Numbered from the stretch's first letter, positions 35,949 through 45,207 are shown. The stretch is DNA of 64,000 nucleotides from Riemerella anatipestifer (GCF_009663465.1 NZ_QXHU01000004.1:144672-208671), one strand, 5' to 3'. Translations and numbers: made by a program. The notes: generated from the letters alone by a model not told the origin.

Positions 35949-37409
35949 ATGAAAAAAATAATGATATCCTCATTAGCGGTAGTGTCTATGTTATCCGTTA
36001 TGAGTTGTAAAACAGATTTTGATACAGATGTAGCAGATGTTGCTATCACAAAAGGAGAAGCCGACTTCTCAAACTATGTAGCACTAGGAAACTCTCTTAC
36101 TTCTGGTTATAGAGATGGAGCATTATACTCTAGCGGACAATTAGAGTCATACCCATCTATAGTTGCTTCTCAAATGCAAAAAGCAGGTGGTGGAGCGTTT
36201 ACTCAACCAATGATGCCTAATGATGTAGGTGGATTTAGTAATTTACCAGATTTTCCAGGTAAATTGGTATTAAACTTAGAGGAAGGAGCTCTAGCTCCTA
36301 AACCTTCAACTCCTACTGAGGCTTTAGATAAACTGACTGGAACTTTTAATAATATGGGAGTTCCTGGAGCTAAGTCATTTCATTTAGTGGCAGATGGCTA
36401 TGGTAGCAAGACGGCTCTAGCATTGGGAAAGGCTAACCCTTACTTTGTTAGATTTGCATCAAGTGATAATACGAGTGTACTTAAAGATGCTATGGCTCAA
36501 AAACCAACGTTCTTCTCTCTATGGATAGGAAATAACGATGCCCTTTACTATGCTGCTTCTGGTGGGGTTGGTAAAGACCAGACAGGAAACCTTGACCCAA
36601 GAACCTATGGAAATAACGATATTACAGACCCTAATGTATTGGCGGGTTCTATTAAAGCCATATTAGATGGTATGAAGGCTGTAGGTGCTACCAAAGGGGT
36701 TATCGCGAATATTCCAGATATTACTTCTATACCATTCTTTACAACAATACCGTCTATGCTTAGATTAGACCTTACAGAAGCTCAAGCAGCGGGTCTTATG
36801 TCTATGGAAGCCTATGGTAAGTATAATGCGGCTTTAAAACAAGCTAAAACTTTGGGACTTTTAACTGCCGAAGAATATAACAAGAGAGTAATTAATTTTG
36901 TTGCAGGGAATGTGGTTAGTGGATTAGTAATAGAAGATAAAGATTTAACCAATCTATCAGCATTGGGTATTCCTTCGTATAGACAGACCACCTCTGGTGA
37001 TTTTATTCTATTGCCCTATTTAAAATTTGTGAAAGAACAAGGAGGAGGAACTAAAGTAGTCTTGAAAGATGAGCAGGTTCTAACATATACAGAAGCCAAG
37101 AGGGTACAGGTAGCTACAGCTAAATATAATGCAAGTATAAAAGCTTTAGCAGATGCTTATGGGTTAGCCTTTGTAGATGCTAATGCTAAAATGGTAGAGT
37201 TAAATGGCACTTCTGGAATTCAGTTTGATGGAGTTAAATATACTACCTCTTTTTTGACAGGCGGGGCATTTTCATTAGACGGAGTACACCTTACGGGTAG
37301 AGGCTACGCAGTTATTGCTAACGAATTTATAAAAGCTATTAACGCTAAGTATAAATCTACACTACCGCAGGTAAACCCTAATAATTATTCAGGAATTAAA
37401 TTCCCATAA
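35949..37409 (+). CDS. SGNH/GDSL-hydrolase lipoprotein
   Basis: A 486-residue lipoprotein. The lipobox cysteine is Cys20 (SVMSCKTDFD), and the acidic residues after the cysteine resemble the Bacteroidetes surface-export signal. The SGNH hydrolase blocks are present: GNSLTSGYRDG with the nucleophile serine (about 48-58), WIGNNDALYYA (block III, near 194) and DGVHLTGRGYAVIANEF (block V with Asp and His, near 448-464). These enzymes hydrolyse esters of lipids or glycans. Placement directly behind the FadL-type porin suggests a lipid substrate, which remains a guess. Confidence 0.9.
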   Translation: MKKIMISSLAVVSMLSVMSCKTDFDTDVADVAITKGEADFSNYVALGNSLTSGYRDGALYSSGQLESYPSIVASQMQKAGGGAFTQPMMPNDVGGFSNLPDFPGKLVLNLEEGALAPKPSTPTEALDKLTGTFNNMGVPGAKSFHLVADGYGSKTALALGKANPYFVRFASSDNTSVLKDAMAQKPTFFSLWIGNNDALYYAASGGVGKDQTGNLDPRTYGNNDITDPNVLAGSIKAILDGMKAVGATKGVIANIPDITSIPFFTTIPSMLRLDLTEAQAAGLMSMEAYGKYNAALKQAKTLGLLTAEEYNKRVINFVAGNVVSGLVIEDKDLTNLSALGIPSYRQTTSGDFILLPYLKFVKEQGGGTKVVLKDEQVLTYTEAKRVQVATAKYNASIKALADAYGLAFVDANAKMVELNGTSGIQFDGVKYTTSFLTGGAFSLDGVHLTGRGYAVIANEFIKAINAKYKSTLPQVNPNNYSGIKFP

Positions 37410-37430
37410 TATTTAAATAAAAGCAAAAGA

Positions 37431-37471
37431 ATAAAAGCGGTTTAAAATTTTTAAACTGCTTTTATTTTTTT
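37431..37471 (+). terminator. Terminator after the FadL-SGNH operon
   Basis: ATAAAAGCGGTTTAA (37431-37445) pairs with TTAAACTGCTTTTAT (37451-37465), one G-T, followed by six T. Confidence 0.88.
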
Positions 37472-37478
37472 AACTTTG
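37471..37478 (+). promoter_or_regulatory. prs: -7 box TAACTTTG for prs
   Basis: TAnnTTTG match directly after the terminator and 22 bp before the prs ATG. Confidence 0.6.
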
Positions 37479-37500
37479 CAACCTCAATAAAAAAGTAAAA

Positions 37501-38439
37501 ATGGCAAATCAGGCAAGTTATCTATTCAGTACAAGAACCAGTAAAGACTTAGCGGAAAAAATCGCAAAACATTACGGTCAAGAATTAGGGAAAATCAACT
37601 TTCAATCCTTTAGCGATGGCGAGTTCGAACCTGTTTTAGACCAATCTGTAAGAGGTGGGAGAGTGTTTTTGATAGGCTCTACTTTTCCTCCAGCAGACAA
37701 TCTTTTAGAAATGCTTTTAATGATAGATGCGGCTAAAAGAGCATCAGCTAAGAGCATCACTGTGGTTATACCTTACTATGGTCTTGCGAGACAAGACAGA
37801 AAGGACAAACCAAGAGCTCCAATAGGAGCAAAGCTGGTAGCCAATTTATTAACTGCAGCGGGAGCAACAAGAATTATGACGATGGATCTTCACGCAGACC
37901 AAATACAAGGATTCTTTGAAATTCCAGTAGATCACCTTTATGCTTCTACTATTTTTGTGGATTATATCAAATCTTTAAATTTAGATAACTTAACCATTGC
38001 TTCACCAGATATGGGAGGAGCAAAAAGAGCTAAAAACTATGCAGGGCATTTAGGTGCTGAAGTTGTGATAGCCTATAAGGAAAGAAAAAAAGCCAATGTG
38101 GTGGAGGAAATGTTCCTAATCGGTGATGTAACAGATAAGAATGTTATCTTGATAGATGATATGATAGACACAGCTGGAACGCTTTGTAAAGCCGCTGATA
38201 TCCTCATAGAAAAAGGAGCAAAGAGCGTAAGAGCGATGGCAACTCATGCGGTGTTTTCTGGAAAGGCTTACGAAAATATAGAGAACTCTAAAATAACAGA
38301 AGTTATTGTAACTGATACAATTCCTATCAAAAATAATTTGTCATCTAAAATAAAAGTGCTATCTTGTGCCCCGTTATTTGCCGAAGTGATGCAGATGGTA
38401 CACGAACATAAATCTATTAGTGATAAATTTATCATTTAA
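37501..38439 (+). CDS. prs: Ribose-phosphate pyrophosphokinase
   Basis: A 312-residue class I PRPP synthetase that makes 5-phosphoribosyl-1-pyrophosphate from ribose 5-phosphate and ATP, feeding purine, pyrimidine, histidine and tryptophan synthesis. Motifs: SDGEF (about 38-42), YYGLARQDRKDKPRAPI (flexible loop with catalytic residues, about 95-111), MDLHADQIQGFF (about 127-138) and the PRPP-binding loop VILIDDMIDTAGTL (about 217-230). Length is normal. It precedes the L25/Ctc gene, the usual order in Bacteroidetes and many Firmicutes. Confidence 0.97.
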   Translation: MANQASYLFSTRTSKDLAEKIAKHYGQELGKINFQSFSDGEFEPVLDQSVRGGRVFLIGSTFPPADNLLEMLLMIDAAKRASAKSITVVIPYYGLARQDRKDKPRAPIGAKLVANLLTAAGATRIMTMDLHADQIQGFFEIPVDHLYASTIFVDYIKSLNLDNLTIASPDMGGAKRAKNYAGHLGAEVVIAYKERKKANVVEEMFLIGDVTDKNVILIDDMIDTAGTLCKAADILIEKGAKSVRAMATHAVFSGKAYENIENSKITEVIVTDTIPIKNNLSSKIKVLSCAPLFAEVMQMVHEHKSISDKFII

Positions 38440-38494
38440 TTGATAATAAGCAGATAAAAACAATTAGAAATAAAACAAATTTAAATTTTTATAA

Positions 38495-39103
38495 ATGAAA
38501 TCTATTACAATTCAAGGACAGAAAAGAGAAAGCGTAGGCAAGAAATCTACGAAAGCGTTACGCGATGCTGAATTAGTTCCTTGTGTTGTTTATGGAGGTA
38601 AGGAACCTTTACATTTTTCTACTGAAGAAAAATCGTTTAAGAATTTGGTTTACACTCCTGAGGCACACACGGTATCTATTGAAGTAAACGGAGAAACTAT
38701 TCCAGCAGTATTGCAGGATATTCAGTTTCACCCTATTACGGACAGAATTCTTCACGCAGATTTCTATCAGCTAAGCGATGACAAACCTGTGGTTATGGAG
38801 GTACCAGTAAAAATTACAGGTAGATCTAGAGGGGTTGTTGCAGGTGGTGTACTTAGACAATCTTTCAGAAAACTTAAAGTAAAAGCGCTTCCTGCTAATT
38901 TACCAGATGAAATCGTTATAGATGTAACGAAACTAAGAATTGGTAACAAAACTTATGTAGGTGATATCAAATCTCCAGATTACACTTTTATGCATCCAGA
39001 CAACGCTGTGGTAGTAGCAGTTAAGATGTCTAGAACAGCAATGAAAGGTGGAGCTATTGCTGATGATGACGATGAAGAGGAAGAAGAAGCTGCAGCTGAA
39101 TAA
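38495..39103 (+). CDS. rplY: 50S ribosomal protein L25/general stress protein Ctc
   Basis: A 202-residue long-form L25 (CTC) that binds 5S rRNA in the large subunit. The N-terminal L25 domain spans about 1-90 ([30 protein letters not shown]). A TL5-type beta domain follows ([37 protein letters not shown]). The C-terminal tail is highly acidic ([13 protein letters not shown]). It is linked to prs with a 55-bp gap and ends in a terminator hairpin. Confidence 0.95.
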   Translation: MKSITIQGQKRESVGKKSTKALRDAELVPCVVYGGKEPLHFSTEEKSFKNLVYTPEAHTVSIEVNGETIPAVLQDIQFHPITDRILHADFYQLSDDKPVVMEVPVKITGRSRGVVAGGVLRQSFRKLKVKALPANLPDEIVIDVTKLRIGNKTYVGDIKSPDYTFMHPDNAVVVAVKMSRTAMKGGAIADDDDEEEEEAAAE

Positions 39104-39127
39104 GATTTAACAAGAATTTATAATCAT

Positions 39128-39162
39128 AAATCCCACTTTTAACAGGTGGGATTTTTATTTTT
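39128..39162 (+). terminator. Terminator after rplY
   Basis: AAATCCCAC (39128-39136) and GTGGGATTT (39146-39154) form a perfect stem followed by T-rich sequence. Confidence 0.85.
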
Positions 39163-39163
39163 G
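39156..39163 (+). promoter_or_regulatory. -7 box TATTTTTG for the SprT-like gene
   Basis: TAnnTTTG match overlapping the terminator tail, 19 bp before the next ATG. Confidence 0.5.
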
Positions 39164-39182
39164 TATAGCTGAAGAATAAAAA

Positions 39183-39764
39183 ATGTCAAAAGAAAAATTG
39201 GAGGACTTTCTTCCGTTAGGAGCTTTTAGTTATGTGGAAAAATGGTGTAATGGTTATTCCATACTTATTAAAATAACCAAGGATAGGGTGTCTAAGTTGG
39301 GGGATTATAAAAAATTAAAAAATGAAGAACACCAAATTACAATTAACGGAGGACTTGAGAAGCCGTTGTTCTTTTTTGTATTAACTCACGAAATAGCACA
39401 TCTTATAGCATTTGAGAAATATAAAAAGATAGCTCCTCATGGCAAAGAATGGAAACAGACTTTTAGAGAAATGATATTGGAAAGTTTGGGTGTTTATGAT
39501 GTTGATTTTCAAAAAATATTATTAAAATTCTCTAAAAATCCTAAGGCAAGTTTTAATGCGAGTCGGGATTTAGAAATGTATTTTAAAAAAGAAAACAGAG
39601 ATGGAGCTTTATTTATAGAAAATTTAGACGAAGGGCAGATTTTTACTTTCAGAAACACCAAATTTAGAATGATTGAAAAAAAGAAAAAGCGTTATCTTTG
39701 TACTCATCTAGATACAGGGAGGCAATATTTGTTCAGTCCTTTTGCAGAGATTTTAATTGATTAA
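39183..39764 (+). CDS. SprT-like zinc metalloprotease-fold protein
   Basis: A 193-residue protein with a zincin motif HEIAH at residues 69-73 (VLTHEIAHLIAFEKY) and the SprT-type follow-up PHGKEWKQTFREM (about 85-97). SprT-like domains include the DNA-protein crosslink protease SPRTN, but bacterial members are mostly uncharacterised. It is 9 bp upstream of the mannose-1-phosphate guanylyltransferase gene, a pairing I recall from other Flavobacteriia. No signal peptide, so cytoplasmic. Biochemical role is unknown. Confidence 0.88.
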   Translation: MSKEKLEDFLPLGAFSYVEKWCNGYSILIKITKDRVSKLGDYKKLKNEEHQITINGGLEKPLFFFVLTHEIAHLIAFEKYKKIAPHGKEWKQTFREMILESLGVYDVDFQKILLKFSKNPKASFNASRDLEMYFKKENRDGALFIENLDEGQIFTFRNTKFRMIEKKKKRYLCTHLDTGRQYLFSPFAEILID

Positions 39765-39773
39765 ATAAGAGAA

Positions 39774-40862
39774 ATGGAATATAATAAAAATCACTATTGT
39801 GTTATTATGGCAGGGGGGATTGGGAGTCGTTTTTGGCCTCTAAGTACCCAAAGCTATCCTAAGCAATTTCAAGATATACTAGGTGTGGGTAGAACTATGA
39901 TACAACAAACTTATGACCGAGTATCTAAGTTGATTTCTGCCGAAAATATTTTTGTTATTACTAATAAAGAATATGTTAGCCTAACATCGGAACAGTTACC
40001 AAATCTACCCCCGCAAAATATTATAGGAGAGCCTATGATGAAAAACACTGCTGCTTGTAATATCTATATGGCTAATATTATTGCAGAGCAAAATCCAGAT
40101 GCTCAAATAATAGTTACACCTGCAGATCATCTTATTTTAAAAGAAGATAAGTTTTTAGACAAAGTTTTATTGGGGTTAAATGTTGCGGCAGAAAACGACT
40201 ATCTCATCACATTAGGGATTACACCTACCCGTCCAGATACGGGATATGGCTATATTCAGTTTGTAGAAGGGAAAGGTATACCACTACTAAAAGTAAAAAC
40301 CTTTACCGAAAAACCTAACCTAGAGATTGCTAAAACATTCTTAGAAGCAGGAGATTTTCTTTGGAATGCCGGGATATTTATTTGGTCTGCTAAAAGTATT
40401 ATAAAAGCATTCTCCAAGCATCTGCCTGAGATGAAGCATCTTTTTGATGAATGTGACTACGACGCTAATGAGACTGAACCTAATTGTATAGAAAAAATAT
40501 ATCCAAAAGCAGAAAAAATATCTATCGATAATGGGATTATGGAAAAGGCAGATAATGTCTATGTGATTCCTGCAGACCTTGGTTGGAGCGATTTAGGAAC
40601 TTGGAATTCTGTTTACGACAATGCTGAAAAAAACAAAGAGCAAAATTCCACCAATTCTAAATATATTTTAACCTATAACTCTAAAGGAAATATAATAAGG
40701 TTAAAAGAAAGTAATAAACTAGCAATTATAGATGGACTACAGGATTATATAGTGGTAGATACAGAAAAGGCACTACTTATCTGTCCTAGAGAAAATGATC
40801 AAAAAATAAAAGATTTTGTTTTAGATTTAAAGAATATCAAAAACGGAGAAGATTTTATGTAG
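39774..40862 (+). CDS. manC: Mannose-1-phosphate guanylyltransferase
   Basis: A 362-residue nucleotidyltransferase that makes GDP-mannose from GTP and mannose 1-phosphate. The pyrophosphorylase signature MAGGIGSRFWPLS lies at 12-24 and is followed by SYPKQFQ. VTPADHLI carries the metal-binding Asp near 118, FTEKPN lies near 177-182 and WNAGIFIW near 195-202. The fused phosphomannose isomerase domain of long ManC proteins is absent. The product could feed the polyprenol-phosphate mannosyltransferase encoded at 14.6 kb and surface glycans. Gene symbol is by function. Confidence 0.92.
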   Translation: MEYNKNHYCVIMAGGIGSRFWPLSTQSYPKQFQDILGVGRTMIQQTYDRVSKLISAENIFVITNKEYVSLTSEQLPNLPPQNIIGEPMMKNTAACNIYMANIIAEQNPDAQIIVTPADHLILKEDKFLDKVLLGLNVAAENDYLITLGITPTRPDTGYGYIQFVEGKGIPLLKVKTFTEKPNLEIAKTFLEAGDFLWNAGIFIWSAKSIIKAFSKHLPEMKHLFDECDYDANETEPNCIEKIYPKAEKISIDNGIMEKADNVYVIPADLGWSDLGTWNSVYDNAEKNKEQNSTNSKYILTYNSKGNIIRLKESNKLAIIDGLQDYIVVDTEKALLICPRENDQKIKDFVLDLKNIKNGEDFM

Positions 40863-40906
40863 TATTTAAATAAAAACGCTTAAATTTAACTCAAAATCTA
40901 TAATAG

Positions 40907-42439
40907 ATGTTGGTAAAAGTTTACGGTAGTGCTATACATGGTGTTTCCGCACAAACCATTACAATAGAGGTTAATGTAGATCAAGGAGTAGGTTACCATT
41001 TAGTAGGGTTGCCAGACAATGCTATTAAAGAAAGTAGTCATAGAATTTCCGCTGCACTTAAAAATGTAGGTTATAAATTGCCAGGGAAAAAAATTACCAT
41101 AAATATGGCTCCTGCCGACCTCAGAAAAGAAGGTTCTGCTTATGATTTAAGCATTGCGTTGGGGATTTTAGCTGCATCTGGTCAGATTATAGCTCCAGAG
41201 ATAGAGCGGTATCTTATTATGGGAGAGCTTTCGTTAGATGGAGGTTTACAACCGATTAAAGGTGTTTTGCCCATTGCAATAAAAGCAAGAGAAGAAGGTT
41301 TTAAAGGAATTATTTTACCGAAACAAAACACAAGAGAGGCTGCTATTGTAAACGATTTGGAAGTTTATGGTGTAGAAAATATCAAAGAGGTAATAGATTT
41401 TTTTAATGAAAACTGTCCTTTAGAACCAACTAAAGTCAATACACGAGAGGAATTTCACAAAAGAGTAAATCTTTTTCCATTTGACTTTTCGGAAGTTAAA
41501 GGTCAAGAGACCGCTAAAAGAGCAATGGAAGTTGCGGCAGCAGGAGGGCATAATATTATTCTCATTGGTCCCCCAGGGAGTGGTAAAACAATGTTAGCAA
41601 AACGGATTCCAAGTATTCTCCCTCCTTTAACATTAAAAGAAGCGTTAGAAACCACCAAAATACATTCTGTAGCAGGAAAGATGGGAGCTGAAACTTCCCT
41701 TATGACCATCAGACCCTTCAGGTCGCCGCATCATACCATTTCCGATGTAGCGTTAGTAGGTGGTGGTAGTTATCCTCAGCCTGGGGAAATTTCTTTGGCT
41801 CACAATGGGGTACTATTTCTAGATGAGATGCCAGAGTTTAAAAGAACCGTTCTAGAAGTTATGAGACAACCTTTGGAGGATAGAGAAGTTACTATTTCCA
41901 GAGCTAAATTTACAGTAAACTATCCTGCTAGTTTTATGCTTGTAGCATCTATGAATCCTAGCCCTAGCGGATTTTTTCCTGATGACCCCAATAATACCTC
42001 TTCTTCTTTTGAGATGCAACGCTATCTTAATAAACTTTCGGGACCTCTCTTGGATAGGATAGACATTCATATAGAAGTTCAAAAAGTAGAATTTGACCAA
42101 CTGTCCGACAAAAGAAAAGGAGAGTCTAGTGAGATTATCAGACAAAGGGTGCTAAAAGCAAGGGAAATACAGCAAGAACGCTATCAAGATTTGGCTATTA
42201 GTTACAATGCCCAGATGGGACCTAAAGAAATAGAGCGTTTTTGCGAATTAGATGAGGTATCTCTACTTCTAATAAAAAATGCTATGGAAAAGCTCAATCT
42301 TTCTGCAAGGGCTTATGACCGTATTTTGAAAGTATCTAGAACCATAGCAGATTTGGAAGGAGAAACTAATATACAAAGCCACCACATTGCGGAAGCTATA
42401 CAATATAGAAGTTTGGATAGAGATTTTTGGAAGGTTTAA
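40907..42439 (+). CDS. YifB/ComM-family Mg-chelatase-like AAA+ ATPase
   Basis: A 510-residue AAA+ protein. The N-terminal half is the ChlI-like lon-type domain (MLVKVYGSAIHGVSAQTITIEV, GLPDNAIKESSHRI, GELSLDGGLQPIKGVLPIA). The ATPase domain has Walker A GPPGSGKT (about 221-228), the sensor region HHTISDVALVGGG and Walker B GVLFLDEMPEF. In gamma-proteobacteria the homolog ComM is a branch-migration helicase that helps integrate DNA during natural transformation. A similar role is possible here, though not shown. It is monocistronic as far as can be seen. Confidence 0.93.
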   Translation: MLVKVYGSAIHGVSAQTITIEVNVDQGVGYHLVGLPDNAIKESSHRISAALKNVGYKLPGKKITINMAPADLRKEGSAYDLSIALGILAASGQIIAPEIERYLIMGELSLDGGLQPIKGVLPIAIKAREEGFKGIILPKQNTREAAIVNDLEVYGVENIKEVIDFFNENCPLEPTKVNTREEFHKRVNLFPFDFSEVKGQETAKRAMEVAAAGGHNIILIGPPGSGKTMLAKRIPSILPPLTLKEALETTKIHSVAGKMGAETSLMTIRPFRSPHHTISDVALVGGGSYPQPGEISLAHNGVLFLDEMPEFKRTVLEVMRQPLEDREVTISRAKFTVNYPASFMLVASMNPSPSGFFPDDPNNTSSSFEMQRYLNKLSGPLLDRIDIHIEVQKVEFDQLSDKRKGESSEIIRQRVLKAREIQQERYQDLAISYNAQMGPKEIERFCELDEVSLLLIKNAMEKLNLSARAYDRILKVSRTIADLEGETNIQSHHIAEAIQYRSLDRDFWKV

Positions 42440-42482
42440 AACAATTTTTTGTTAAAAAATCTTAAATATCATATTTTTTATA

Positions 42483-42490
42483 TACATTTG
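42483..42490 (+). promoter_or_regulatory. -7 box TACATTTG for the sigma-factor gene
   Basis: TAnnTTTG match about 120 bp before the ATG, giving an unusually long leader that includes a weak hairpin around 42555-42584 and the phrase ATGGTTTTACTTTGG. Confidence 0.45.
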
Positions 42491-42611
42491 TCCTCTCAAA
42501 ATAGACATTTATAGGGATAACTTTACATTTTTTAATCGTTTAACAATTAGTAATAAAACGGTCTTCCAAGTAAGGAATGGTTTTACTTTGGTTTAAATTA
42601 AAGGTAAAGTT

Positions 42612-43202
42612 ATGGAAATAATTACGGATAGCCTGCTTATACAAGAGTATCAAAATGGCAATGAACTAGCCCTAGAAAGGCTTATAGAAAGAAATCAATC
42701 TGACCTTTTTAACTTTATTTTTTACAAGGTGCTAGATGAAAGTTTAGCAAATGATATTTTCCAAGATACCTTTATGAAAATTATCATCAAGTTGAAAAAA
42801 GGAGAGTATAAAGATGAGGGCAAATTTGTACTTTGGGCAAAGCGTATTGCTCACAATCTAATTATAGACCATTACCGATTGTTATCTAAGCATAAAAAAG
42901 TTTCAGAAACCTCATATTCAGATGAGGAATTTTCTATTTTTGACCATATCAGCGAACCTACGGAAAATATAGAGGATTATTTAATTTCTCTTCAGATAAA
43001 TGAAGACCTTATGAAAATGATACAACTCTTACCAGATAACCAAAAGGAAGTGGTAAAACTCCGTTTTTTTGATGGACTTAGTTTTAAGGAAATTGCAGAG
43101 CATACGGATTGTAGCATCAATACCACTTTAGGCAGAGTAAGGTACGCTGTGATGAACCTTAGAAAAATAATGGAAGAAAATCAAATAATTTTAACAAGAT
43201 AA
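42612..43202 (+). CDS. ECF-type RNA polymerase sigma factor
   Basis: A 196-residue sigma-70 family protein with region 2 (LIERNQSDLFNFIFYKVLDE, DIFQDTFMKIIIKLKKG, FVLWAKRIAHNLIIDHYR, about 22-92) and region 4 (LLPDNQKEVVKLRFFDGLSF, DCSINTTLGRVRYAVMNLRK, about 140-185). It lacks a neighbouring transmembrane anti-sigma gene, so control is not obvious. ECF sigma factors redirect polymerase to stress or envelope genes. The following 180 bp hold a broken small frame and then the YjjG-like gene. Confidence 0.93.
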   Translation: MEIITDSLLIQEYQNGNELALERLIERNQSDLFNFIFYKVLDESLANDIFQDTFMKIIIKLKKGEYKDEGKFVLWAKRIAHNLIIDHYRLLSKHKKVSETSYSDEEFSIFDHISEPTENIEDYLISLQINEDLMKMIQLLPDNQKEVVKLRFFDGLSFKEIAEHTDCSINTTLGRVRYAVMNLRKIMEENQIILTR

Positions 43203-43250
43203 ATACTAAAGGTTTGAGCTTTTCGTTCTATGGTAAAATATATGTGCCTA

Positions 43251-43384
43251 TGAAAAAAGTTTATCCTAGTGTAGTAAAGGTAAAATTACCAAAATCTTCT
43301 ACGATAAAATTTTTATTAGATTTTTCTAAATCCTTATCGGTGCTTTCTTCCAAGAAGAGAGTTTATGTACTTCCAAAAAATTAA
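43251..43384 (+). pseudogene. Possible small gene with a one-base frame break
   Basis: An ATG followed by an A-run at 43251 leads within a few codons to a stop. The frame one base off is open from 43239 to the stop at 43384 and reads like protein (YPSVVKVKLPKSSTIKF then LLDFSKSLSVLSSKKRVYVL). One extra A in the run after the ATG would join them into a peptide of about 44 residues. This may be a real small protein with an indel in this genome or assembly, or chance. It lies between the sigma-factor and YjjG-like genes. Confidence 0.35.
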
Positions 43385-43385
43385 C

Positions 43386-43393
43386 TAATTTTG
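43386..43393 (+). promoter_or_regulatory. -7 box TAATTTTG directly before the YjjG-like gene
   Basis: TAnnTTTG match with 6 bp between the box and the ATG at 43400, predicting a leaderless transcript. An in-frame TTG at 43391 overlaps the box and is rejected as start. Confidence 0.5.
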
Positions 43394-43399
43394 TGCCTT

Positions 43400-44095
43400 A
43401 TGAAGATAAGGCACATTTTTTTTGATTTAGACAACACACTTTGGGATCATCGTAAAAATGCGAGACTCACGCTCCAAAAACTTTTTAATAAATATTTGAT
43501 TGAGGATAAAATCGGAGTAGATTTTGAAACCTTTCACGAGGTGTATCATACCATTAACGAAGAGCTTTGGGCTAAAATTAGAGACGGAATTATAGATAAA
43601 GAAACTTTAAGAAAACATCGTTTTTATGATGTGTTTCTTCATTTTGGATTAGATGATTTTGAATTATCTCAAACCTTTGAAAATCTTTTTCTAGATGAGA
43701 TTATAGAATACAACGAACTGGTGGAGGGCAGCATTTCTATTTTAGATTATTTAAAAGATAAAGGCTATACTCTTCATATTTTGTCTAATGGTTTTCAAGA
43801 GGTTACTCACAGAAAGTTAGATGGAAGTGGCATTGCTCATTACTTTGATACGGTAACAAGCGCAGACGAAATAGGACTAAGAAAACCTCATCCTGAGATT
43901 TTTCAACTCGCTTTAGATAAAGCGAAAGCAACGGTGGAGGAGTCTTATTTTATAGGAGATGATTGGATTGCAGACGCTTTGGGTGCTAGAGATTTTGGTT
44001 TGAAAGTTTTATTTTTTGATGTCTTCAACGAAGGTTTTGAGGAGCAAGGCGTTATCAATATTAAATCTTTAGCGGAGGTAGAGCGTTATCTTTAG
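43400..44095 (+). CDS. YjjG-family HAD pyrimidine nucleotidase
   Basis: A 231-residue haloacid-dehalogenase phosphatase. The nucleophile motif FFDLDNTLWDH starts near residue 6, motif II is ILSNGF near 122-127, the lysine motif is RKPHPEIF near 158-165, and motif IV is FIGDDWIAD near 179-187. The DNTLWDH variant and the helical cap are typical of YjjG, which removes phosphate from non-canonical pyrimidine nucleotides. Start is placed at 43400 (MKIRHIFFDLDN). Confidence 0.9.
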   Translation: MKIRHIFFDLDNTLWDHRKNARLTLQKLFNKYLIEDKIGVDFETFHEVYHTINEELWAKIRDGIIDKETLRKHRFYDVFLHFGLDDFELSQTFENLFLDEIIEYNELVEGSISILDYLKDKGYTLHILSNGFQEVTHRKLDGSGIAHYFDTVTSADEIGLRKPHPEIFQLALDKAKATVEESYFIGDDWIADALGARDFGLKVLFFDVFNEGFEEQGVINIKSLAEVERYL

Positions 44096-44130
44096 AGAAT
44101 GCAGAGCCATAAGGAGTGGTAAAAAATCCT

Positions 44131-44138
44131 TACTTTTG
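44131..44138 (+). promoter_or_regulatory. trpS: -7 box TACTTTTG and leader hairpin of trpS
   Basis: TAnnTTTG match 54 bp before trpS. The leader just after it contains a small hairpin (TCCTTT with AAAGGA around 44143-44160). No tRNA-binding T-box features are seen. Confidence 0.5.
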
Positions 44139-44192
44139 TAAATCCTTTCCTGATAAAGGAAGGGATATTTAATTTAAAAAATTAGAAATACT

Positions 44193-45161
44193 ATGTCAAG
44201 AATACTTACGGGAATTCAAGCTACGGGAACGCCTCATTTAGGAAATTTGTTAGGAGCGATAATCCCAGCAATAGAGTTATCTAAAAATCCTGAAAACGAA
44301 TCGTTTTTATTTATTGCCAATATGCATTCTTTAACCCAAATAAAAGATGCAGAAGTACTAAAACAAAATACTTACGAAATAGCGGCTGCGTGGTTGGCTT
44401 TCGGTCTTGACACGGAAAAAACTTATTTCTATAGACAAAGTGATATACCCGAAGTATGTGAATTGTCGTGGTATTTGTCTTGCTTTTTTCCTTATCAAAG
44501 GCTTACTTTAGCTCATTCATTTAAAGATAAAGCAGACCGTTTGGCAGACGTAAATGCTGGACTTTTTACTTATCCCGTTCTTATGGCAGCGGATATACTT
44601 CTGTACGATGCAGAGATAGTTCCTGTAGGAAAAGACCAATTACAGCACTTAGAAATGGCAAGAGATATGGGAGCGAGGTTTAACAATCAAATGGGAGAAA
44701 CTTTTGTATTACCACAAGAAGAACTGCAAGAAAATACCAAGTATGTGCCTGGTACTGATGGTAACAAAATGTCTAAATCTAGAGGAAATATCATCAATAT
44801 ATTTTTGCCAGAGAAACAGCTTAAAAAACAGGTGATGTCTATAGAAACGGATTCTAAAACTTTAGAAGAGCCTAAAGACCCTGAAACAGATAAAGTATTC
44901 GCTTTATACGAACTAATAGCTACACCAGAACAAACAGAACAGTTAAGACAGAAATATTTAGCAGGAAATTTTGGCTACGGGCACGCTAAAACAGAGCTTC
45001 TTAATTTAATTTTAGAAACTTACTCAAAGGAGAGAGAGTTATTTAATTACTATATGACTCACCTTGATGAGCTAGAAGCTAAACTAAAAGAAGGAGCAGA
45101 AAAAACTAGAAAAGTAGCAGCAGAAACTTTAGCTAGGGTGAGAAAAAACCTAGGAATGTAG
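44193..45161 (+). CDS. trpS: Tryptophan--tRNA ligase
   Basis: A 322-residue class I aminoacyl-tRNA synthetase of the bacterial TrpRS type. The HIGH-equivalent motif TGTPHLGN is at 12-19 and the KMSKS motif GNKMSKS is near 191-197. The tryptophan pocket region GLFTYPVLMAADILLYDAE (about 126-144) and VGKDQLQHLEMARD are conserved. Length matches the family. A single copy with its own promoter. Confidence 0.97.
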   Translation: MSRILTGIQATGTPHLGNLLGAIIPAIELSKNPENESFLFIANMHSLTQIKDAEVLKQNTYEIAAAWLAFGLDTEKTYFYRQSDIPEVCELSWYLSCFFPYQRLTLAHSFKDKADRLADVNAGLFTYPVLMAADILLYDAEIVPVGKDQLQHLEMARDMGARFNNQMGETFVLPQEELQENTKYVPGTDGNKMSKSRGNIINIFLPEKQLKKQVMSIETDSKTLEEPKDPETDKVFALYELIATPEQTEQLRQKYLAGNFGYGHAKTELLNLILETYSKERELFNYYMTHLDELEAKLKEGAEKTRKVAAETLARVRKNLGM

Positions 45162-45207
45162 TTGTTAGGTCATTTGCTAGAGATTTTGTAATATTGAAAA
45201 AAACTAA

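Noticed and set aside
44139-44192. T-box or tryptophan attenuator before trpS
   Set aside because: The leader is only about 50 bp, has no Trp-codon peptide and no T-box consensus; only a short hairpin is visible.
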